IMG/VR virus record: IMGVR_UViG_3300036398_003426
Coordinates: 1 to 28,279 of that record
Origin: a virus
Strand: one strand, 5' to 3'
DNA: 28,279 nt
Part shown: positions 23,509 through 28,279 of the stretch, in pieces
Numbering within the stretch: the first letter of the stretch is position 1
Layout: the number at the start of each line of letters is the position of its first letter
Notes under the pieces: model-generated
Databases searched by the model: none
Seen by the model: only the letters and a program-made list of their open reading frames with translations
What the model was told of the DNA's origin: nothing
Made by a program: the position numbers and the translations under genes

Positions 23509-26367
23509 ATGGATAAAAAAGAAATCAAACAGGCCACTCCAGAAATGATAAAGGATTTTTTAGAAGGCCAAGACCCTGAAAAATATATTGTAGCCGTAGA
23601 GTTACCCCAAACCGGAGATTGGTCTATAGATGAGACCGATAGAGTTTACACATTTATTGATGACCCTAAAAAGGGTAAAATGATAAAAACCCAAAAATTT
23701 ACACCTTTCTTATGGACAAAATCACTTAGGGGTAGTGGTTTCTACGGTGATGACATGGATAGAATGCGTGCTGAAGCCAAAAAATTTGGTATTTTCACTG
23801 AGAAGCTTAGAACAGATGGTGATGAACGTTTAGAAGATGGTTTTAAATTTATTGTTAAAACTTCTGGTACATATAGAGAGTTAATTAACTTTTTTAAAAA
23901 AGGTGGTTTAGACCCTTGGAAAAGAAAGGATTTAATTCAAATGGTACAACCTATTGAACAGTTTATGATACAAACAGGTAAACGTTTATTTAAAGGTTTT
24001 GATGATTATACAGAGGTTCATAAATTAGTATTTGATATTGAAACCACTTCATTGGATCCTGAAGATGGTCATATATTCTTAATAGGTATTAAAGATAATC
24101 GTGGTTTTCGTAAGATTATTGATTCCTATGATGAAAGTGGTAATTGGAGTGAGGTGTCTGAACGTAGAATGTTAAAAGAATTTTTCAACATTTTACATGA
24201 ACGTAATGCTTCTATTATTACAGGTTATAATTCAGAAAACTTTGACTGGAAGTATATTTTAGGTAGAATGAGAATTTTAGGTATTAGTGATGAAACTTTT
24301 GTTATTAGTAAAAGTGGTGATAAAACTATTACTGTAAACACAAAAGGTATTATAAAAACAAGACATCCAGAAATACCTATGTATCGTAAAACAGCATCAC
24401 TTAAGTTAGGTGCTGAATTAGAAAAGTATGAACAAACAGTTATGTGGGGTATTAATATTCTAGATACTTTACATAGGGTTAGACAGGCACAAGCATTAAA
24501 TTCGAACTTAAAAGAAGCTGGGTTAAAATATATCGCGAAAGAGGCAAAAGTAGAAAGACCAACTCGTGTTTACGTAGACGGCGGACAATTGGGTAGAATT
24601 TGGGTTGAGAATAAGAATTACAACTATAACCCAACAAGTGGTCAGTGGTATGATATTGATGGTGTAAAACCTGAACCTAAAATGACTGAGGATAAAAAGG
24701 GTAGCTTAGTTGTTGTTGAGGGTTATGAAGATAAATGGGAAATTGTTGACGGTAGATTCTTAATCACCGAATACTTAACGGATGACTTGTTAGAAACTGA
24801 ACAAGTAGATGATATCTATACACAGGCAGGTTTTTTAACAGCAGCTTTAGTACCAACAACATTTAATCGTTCAATAACCATGGGTACGGCAACAATGTGG
24901 AAATTATTAATGATGTCTTGGTCTTATGAAAATGGTTTGGCATTACCCGATATTTTACCTAAAAGAGATTTTACAGGTGGTTTATCTAGGTTGTTACATT
25001 TAGGGTACAGTAAGAAGGTAGCTAAATTTGACTACGCCTCACTATACCCATCTATTCAGTTAACACATGAAGTATTCCCAAGTTGTGATATTACAGGTGC
25101 TTTGAGAGCCATGTTAAAATACCTTTCTGATACACGTAATAAGTATAAGAAATTAATGAATGATGAGGCGGCTAAAGGTAATATGAAGTTATCATCAATG
25201 TATGATAAGAAACAATTACCTATTAAGATATTAAATAACTCAGCTTTTGGTTCTATTTCGGCACCATATATTTTCCCATGGGGTGATATCGATATAGGTG
25301 AAATGATTACATGTACGGGTAGACAATATCTTCGTTTAATGATTAAATTTTTCATGGGTAGAGGATATACACCTTTAGTATTGGATACGGATGGTGTTAA
25401 CTTTTCTTGTCCTGAAGATGTTGAAACTAGAACTTATGTTGGTAAAGGTTTACATCGTTTTGTTAAAAAAGATGAAGTATATACAGGTATTGATGCTGAT
25501 GTTGCTGAATATAATGAAAGATATATGTTCGGAGCTATGGGTCTTGATATTGATGATATTATGGATGCAACGATTAATTTATCTAGAAAAAATTACGCTA
25601 TATTAAAACCAGGTGGAAAAGTTAAATTAACAGGTAACACTATTAAGGGTAAAACAATACCTAAGTATATTGAAAAATTTTTAGCTAAAGCTATTAGGTT
25701 ATTATTAGATGGTAAAGGTAAAGAATTTGTTGATTTTTATTATGAGTATTTAGAAAAGATTTATAACAAACAAATACCTTTAGTTGATATAGCTAACAAA
25801 TCTAAAGTTAAAAAAACAATTGAATCCTATCGTAAAAGAGGTTTAGATAAAAACGGTAAAGATTTACCAAGACAAGCTCACATGGAATTAATTATTCGTG
25901 ATAATATTCATGTTAATTTAGGTGATACACTTTATTATGTTAACAATGGTACTCGTAAATCACACGCCGATATTTCTTTCAGTAAAACAAAAAAAATACC
26001 TGAAGGTGAACTTAAATTTAACTGTTATTTAATTACAGAAGACCAAATTAAGAAAAATCCAGATTTAACTGGTGATTATAATGTACCAAAGTATATTGAA
26101 GCCTTTAATAAAAAGGTAGAACCACTTTTAGTTGTATTCCCATTACATATACGGGAATCCTTAATTATTGATACTCCTGAAAATAAACAATTTTTTACTT
26201 CTAAGGAATTAGAATTGATTGGTGGTGTAGCGACTAACTCTGAAGATCAAGATACTTTAGAAGAACTTATGACAATGAGTGAAAGTGAAATTAGATTTTG
26301 GGGGTTAAATGGTAAGCCTTCGGATTACATGATAAAGGATCGTTTCGAAGAATTCCAAGAAAGTTAA
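23509..26367 (+). CDS. Family-B DNA polymerase with 3'-5' exonuclease
   Basis: This 952-residue enzyme has a complete exonuclease set: Exo I FDIETTSLDP (D176, E178), Exo II TGYNSENFD (N241, D246) and a Y-x-x-x-D Exo III (Y422, D426 in EYLTDD). The polymerase motifs follow: motif A FDYASLYPS (D508), motif B KILNNSAFGS (K573, N577, G581) and motif C LDTDGV (D626, D628). LSRKNYAIL is the K-x-Y motif of the family. Length and motif order fit a replicative T4 gp43-like polymerase (898 residues in T4). Motif C reads D-T-D-G rather than the usual D-T-D-S, and motif B has A-F-G where Y-G is usual; the catalytic aspartates are intact, so activity is expected. It replicates phage DNA in the host cytoplasm. 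Its position inside a structural block is unusual. Confidence 0.95.
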   Translation: MDKKEIKQATPEMIKDFLEGQDPEKYIVAVELPQTGDWSIDETDRVYTFIDDPKKGKMIKTQKFTPFLWTKSLRGSGFYGDDMDRMRAEAKKFGIFTEKLRTDGDERLEDGFKFIVKTSGTYRELINFFKKGGLDPWKRKDLIQMVQPIEQFMIQTGKRLFKGFDDYTEVHKLVFDIETTSLDPEDGHIFLIGIKDNRGFRKIIDSYDESGNWSEVSERRMLKEFFNILHERNASIITGYNSENFDWKYILGRMRILGISDETFVISKSGDKTITVNTKGIIKTRHPEIPMYRKTASLKLGAELEKYEQTVMWGINILDTLHRVRQAQALNSNLKEAGLKYIAKEAKVERPTRVYVDGGQLGRIWVENKNYNYNPTSGQWYDIDGVKPEPKMTEDKKGSLVVVEGYEDKWEIVDGRFLITEYLTDDLLETEQVDDIYTQAGFLTAALVPTTFNRSITMGTATMWKLLMMSWSYENGLALPDILPKRDFTGGLSRLLHLGYSKKVAKFDYASLYPSIQLTHEVFPSCDITGALRAMLKYLSDTRNKYKKLMNDEAAKGNMKLSSMYDKKQLPIKILNNSAFGSISAPYIFPWGDIDIGEMITCTGRQYLRLMIKFFMGRGYTPLVLDTDGVNFSCPEDVETRTYVGKGLHRFVKKDEVYTGIDADVAEYNERYMFGAMGLDIDDIMDATINLSRKNYAILKPGGKVKLTGNTIKGKTIPKYIEKFLAKAIRLLLDGKGKEFVDFYYEYLEKIYNKQIPLVDIANKSKVKKTIESYRKRGLDKNGKDLPRQAHMELIIRDNIHVNLGDTLYYVNNGTRKSHADISFSKTKKIPEGELKFNCYLITEDQIKKNPDLTGDYNVPKYIEAFNKKVEPLLVVFPLHIRESLIIDTPENKQFFTSKELELIGGVATNSEDQDTLEELMTMSESEIRFWGLNGKPSDYMIKDRFEEFQES

Positions 26368-26373
26368 GAATAT

Positions 26374-26408
26374 TTGAGTTTTCTTTGATATTTATAAAGA
26401 AAACTCAA
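26374..26408. promoter_or_regulatory. 13-bp stem hairpin with ATATTTAT box in the loop
   Basis: TTGAGTTTTCTTT (26374-26386) and AAAGAAAACTCAA (26396-26408) are perfect inverted repeats around a 9-base loop GATATTTAT. It starts 6 bases after the polymerase stop and ends one base before the next ATG. The ATATTTAT box (26388-26395) is again exactly 14 bases from the start codon. No T-run follows, so it is not a classical terminator; it may be a regulatory or RNA-processing hairpin. Confidence 0.6.
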
Positions 26409-26409
26409 A

Positions 26410-27069
26410 ATGTTTATATCTAAAAAAATAATACAAGAATTGGTTAATAAAAACGGTAGTAAACTGGGAGGAGACAACGTTAAATTAAGCATCGACAATT
26501 CTAAATCAGCATCTAATAGTACTATGGATCCTATGTTTGATCCTGAAGATGGTGACCAATTAAAAAATTCATCAATACAAAGTACAAGACAACAAGGTTA
26601 TAGAGGGTGGTACTCTCTTGTACCTATGCCATCGGTTAAAACACCAGTACCAAACACAATCAATGTTAGTGATAATGTTAGTTATATGGAAGATAAAAAA
26701 GAAAAACCATGTAAACATTGTAAAGGTGAAGGTTGTAAAATATGTACTAAAAATAAAATTAAAGAGGCATCTAAATCAAAAATGGAAGAATATGTTGAGG
26801 ATATTGTTACCAAAAAAATTTCAAAAGATGTTTTAGATAAAGTTAAAAAAGGTGGGGATATTAGAAAAAATGGTATTCCTGAAATTGATATTATTGCCGA
26901 AGAAAATCCCGTTTTGGTTAGAAAAACTAAAAACCTTATTGATGCCATTAAAAGTAACTTGGCAACTGGTGAAGAAAAAGGGATTATATTGAACTTCTTG
27001 ATAACTAACATAGATACTATTGATATACCTGTTGAATATAAAAATGAAATGTTAAAAAAATTAAAATAA
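26410..27069 (+). CDS. Uncharacterised protein with four-cysteine zinc-like motif
   Basis: I do not recognise this 219-residue protein. It has a polar N-terminal half with DPMFDPEDGDQ and RGWYSLVPMPSVKTPVPNTI, then a four-cysteine knuckle C-x2-C-x4-C-x2-C at residues 101-112 (CKHCKGEGCKIC), similar in spacing to DnaJ-type zinc repeats and probably metal-binding. The C-terminal half is Lys/Glu-rich and helical (SKSKMEEYVEDIVTKKI to YKNEMLKKLK). There is no signal peptide or membrane segment. Its ATG follows the hairpin at 26374-26408, and its stop overlaps the next ATG by one base. Virion or portal-associated roles are possible, given neighbours, but nothing in the sequence decides it. Confidence 0.7.
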   Translation: MFISKKIIQELVNKNGSKLGGDNVKLSIDNSKSASNSTMDPMFDPEDGDQLKNSSIQSTRQQGYRGWYSLVPMPSVKTPVPNTINVSDNVSYMEDKKEKPCKHCKGEGCKICTKNKIKEASKSKMEEYVEDIVTKKISKDVLDKVKKGGDIRKNGIPEIDIIAEENPVLVRKTKNLIDAIKSNLATGEEKGIILNFLITNIDTIDIPVEYKNEMLKKLK

Positions 27070-27626
27070 TGGCAAATTCTTCATTACAAGGACATACTTG
27101 GGACCTACCAAAAGAATTATGTAATCATCTTAACAGGATATATAGAGCATATAAGGGTGATAAGGATGTTGAAGGTTATAGTAGATTAGACAATCTAATC
27201 AAAAATCCTAAAATGAGTTATGAACAATTAAAAAGAATTAAAAACTTTTTTGACACACATCAAACATCCAACACAGATTACATGGATGATAAAAAACAAG
27301 ACACACAATTTATATTAAATGGTGGATCTAAAATGAGATATTGGGTTAATAAAACTTTAGAGGACGCTAGAAGGGGTGTTAAAAACCCTAAAGAATTGAA
27401 AAAAGATGTTGGTATGATGAACCAATTTCAAAAAGACAGACTTAGTAACACAAGGGGTTTATCTAAAAACCCAACAAAAGTTGATGGGAATAAAGAATTA
27501 AAAGAACAAAAACAAATAAATAAGGATATTTATATTAAGAAAGAGATAGCTTTAATGGAATCTCTAATAAACATTTTTGATAAAAACAAAGAAATATGCC
27601 AGCACAAACAATCTCTCCAATCTTAA
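27069..27626 (+). CDS. Uncharacterised basic, helical phage protein
   Basis: This 185-residue protein starts MANSSLQGHTWDLPKELCNH and is translationally coupled to the preceding gene (TAATG). It is Lys-rich and predicted mostly helical, with YEQLKRIKNFFDTHQTSNTD, GGSKMRYWVNKTLEDARR and a C-terminal helix KKEIALMESLINIFDKNKE. I do not know its family. The composition fits a DNA-binding, scaffold or internal head protein, none of which is shown. Its 3' end overlaps the next gene by 31 bases in another frame. Confidence 0.65.
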   Translation: MANSSLQGHTWDLPKELCNHLNRIYRAYKGDKDVEGYSRLDNLIKNPKMSYEQLKRIKNFFDTHQTSNTDYMDDKKQDTQFILNGGSKMRYWVNKTLEDARRGVKNPKELKKDVGMMNQFQKDRLSNTRGLSKNPTKVDGNKELKEQKQINKDIYIKKEIALMESLINIFDKNKEICQHKQSLQS

Positions 27627-27943
27627 CTGACGCGGCTAGTGTTCAGGATATGGGACCAGGTGGTGTCTTAAATCAACTACCTAGTTTAAAAGCCACAGCG
27701 GATGCTGAAAGATTACATCTAACTGTACTAAATGATTATAAAGATAATAATAACGATAGATATGGCGCACAACATCCTAACGCTTTAAGTGATATGGATG
27801 AAAAAGGTCGTGGTGAAACTAACAACCAAGTAGGTACTAAAACAGACATCATGACTAAAAATACGTTATTATATTCTTCAGGTAATAAGTACAAACCAGG
27901 AATGGGTTATAATAATAGGAATTTTCCTGAACAACATTGGTAA
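27596..27943 (+). CDS. Uncharacterised small phage protein
   Basis: This 115-residue protein starts at the ATG at 27596 (MPAQTISPILTDAASVQDMG), inside the end of the preceding gene. It is polar, with LKATADAERLHLTVLNDYKD and a C-terminal segment rich in Gly, Asn and Tyr (SSGNKYKPGMGYNNRNFPEQ). No known motif was recognised. The tight overlap and shared direction argue for a real gene, and its stop is one base before the next ATG. A minor structural role is plausible but unproven. Confidence 0.65.
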   Translation: MPAQTISPILTDAASVQDMGPGGVLNQLPSLKATADAERLHLTVLNDYKDNNNDRYGAQHPNALSDMDEKGRGETNNQVGTKTDIMTKNTLLYSSGNKYKPGMGYNNRNFPEQHW

Positions 27944-27944
27944 G

Positions 27945-28279
27945 ATGAAGCTTTACTCTCTCCTAAAAGAAATTATTGTAGAAGAAGCTAGTAGGAATGA
28001 AGTTGAGAGGGCTATCACAAATCATGATTTAATTGAAATTTATTATGAGGGTGATGAAACAATCAACCCAGGTCGACGTAGTATTGAACCTTATGTGTTA
28101 GGTGTATCTCCTAGAGAAAATTTAATATTACGTGCATATCAATATGCTGGTATTACTGACACCGAACAACCTGGTTGGAAAACTTTTAGGTTAGATAAAA
28201 TAAGGGACTGGCAGGAATTAGGTAGGACATTTAATACACCAATTTCTGATAGAATACCCAACATACCAAAATACAACCC
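27945..28279 (+). CDS. WYL-domain-like protein, N-terminal part only
   Basis: The frame opens at ATG 27945 and is still open at the right edge, giving 111 complete codons (MKLYSLLKEIIVEEASRNEV first). Residues about 22-80 contain AITNHDLIEIYYEGDETINP then RRSIEPYVLGVSPRENLILR and WKTFRLDKIRDW. This is the layout of WYL domains: an I-x-F/Y-Y strand, an R-x-I/V-x-P-Y turn, a strand with L-x-A-Y, then F-R-L-D-K-I. Family WYL domains bind nucleic acid or ligands and regulate transcription or defence enzymes. Here no helix-turn-helix precedes it, so it may be a stand-alone phage version. The function is uncertain. Confidence 0.6.
   Translation, partial: MKLYSLLKEIIVEEASRNEVERAITNHDLIEIYYEGDETINPGRRSIEPYVLGVSPRENLILRAYQYAGITDTEQPGWKTFRLDKIRDWQELGRTFNTPISDRIPNIPKYN

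Noticed and set aside
1-28279. Diversity-generating retroelement acting on fibre or LamG genes
   Set aside because: No reverse transcriptase gene and no template/variable repeat pair with adenine-biased differences was found; the repeats seen differ by few, mixed substitutions.

Overview
The window looks like the virion-structure region of a large, contractile-tailed (T4-like, myovirus-type) phage genome. The evidence is a set of neck and sheath-terminator-like genes (gp13-, gp14- and gp15-like), a family-B DNA polymerase, an SNF2-type helicase, and more than 15 kb of modular, Gly/Thr/Asn/Ser-rich fibre and adhesin genes. By eye, base composition is AT-rich (roughly one third G+C). Most start codons are preceded by A/T-rich sequence rather than a Shine-Dalgarno GGAGG, which suggests a Bacteroidetes/Flavobacteriia-type host; that host call is inference. 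No tRNA, rRNA, integrase, CRISPR array or insertion sequence was seen. The standard genetic code fits: TAA, TAG and TGA all end genes.

Layout. Positions 1-10184 are a leftward (minus-strand) block. In transcription order it holds a gp14-like neck protein, a gp15-like tail terminator, a small fibre-tip-like protein, a 646-residue fibre, a free-standing GIY-YIG/NUMOD homing endonuclease, and a giant fibre of at least 1649 residues that runs off the left edge. An 83-bp divergent promoter region (10185-10267) separates this from a rightward block that fills the rest of the window. The rightward block holds an SNF2 helicase, a gp13-like neck protein, a fibre with a YadA-like beta-roll and a conserved C-terminal domain, a fibre with NPHQTS/HTHT repeats, two small virion-associated proteins, a 1195-residue repetitive adhesin, a Cys-rich LamG-like protein, a small baseplate-like protein, the DNA polymerase, three uncharacterised small proteins, and the start of a WYL-domain-like protein cut by the right edge. 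Coding density is very high; no gene-free stretch exceeds about 110 bases.

How the parts may work together. The gp13/14/15-like proteins would join the filled head to the tail and cap the sheath. The fibre proteins share N-terminal adaptor-like segments and interchangeable beta-modules, as expected for receptor-binding structures on a baseplate. The helicase and polymerase belong to DNA replication and repair but sit among virion genes. A recurring ATATTTAT box, often exactly 14 bases before an ATG, is a candidate phage promoter or leader element on both strands.

The most unusual observation is a 92-bp near-identical inverted repeat shared in frame by the giant minus-strand fibre and the NPHQTS fibre. 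It flanks an 11.7-kb segment and could support inversion or gene conversion that swaps fibre ends. A 154-bp in-frame direct repeat within the NPHQTS fibre could likewise allow loss or gain of 260 codons.
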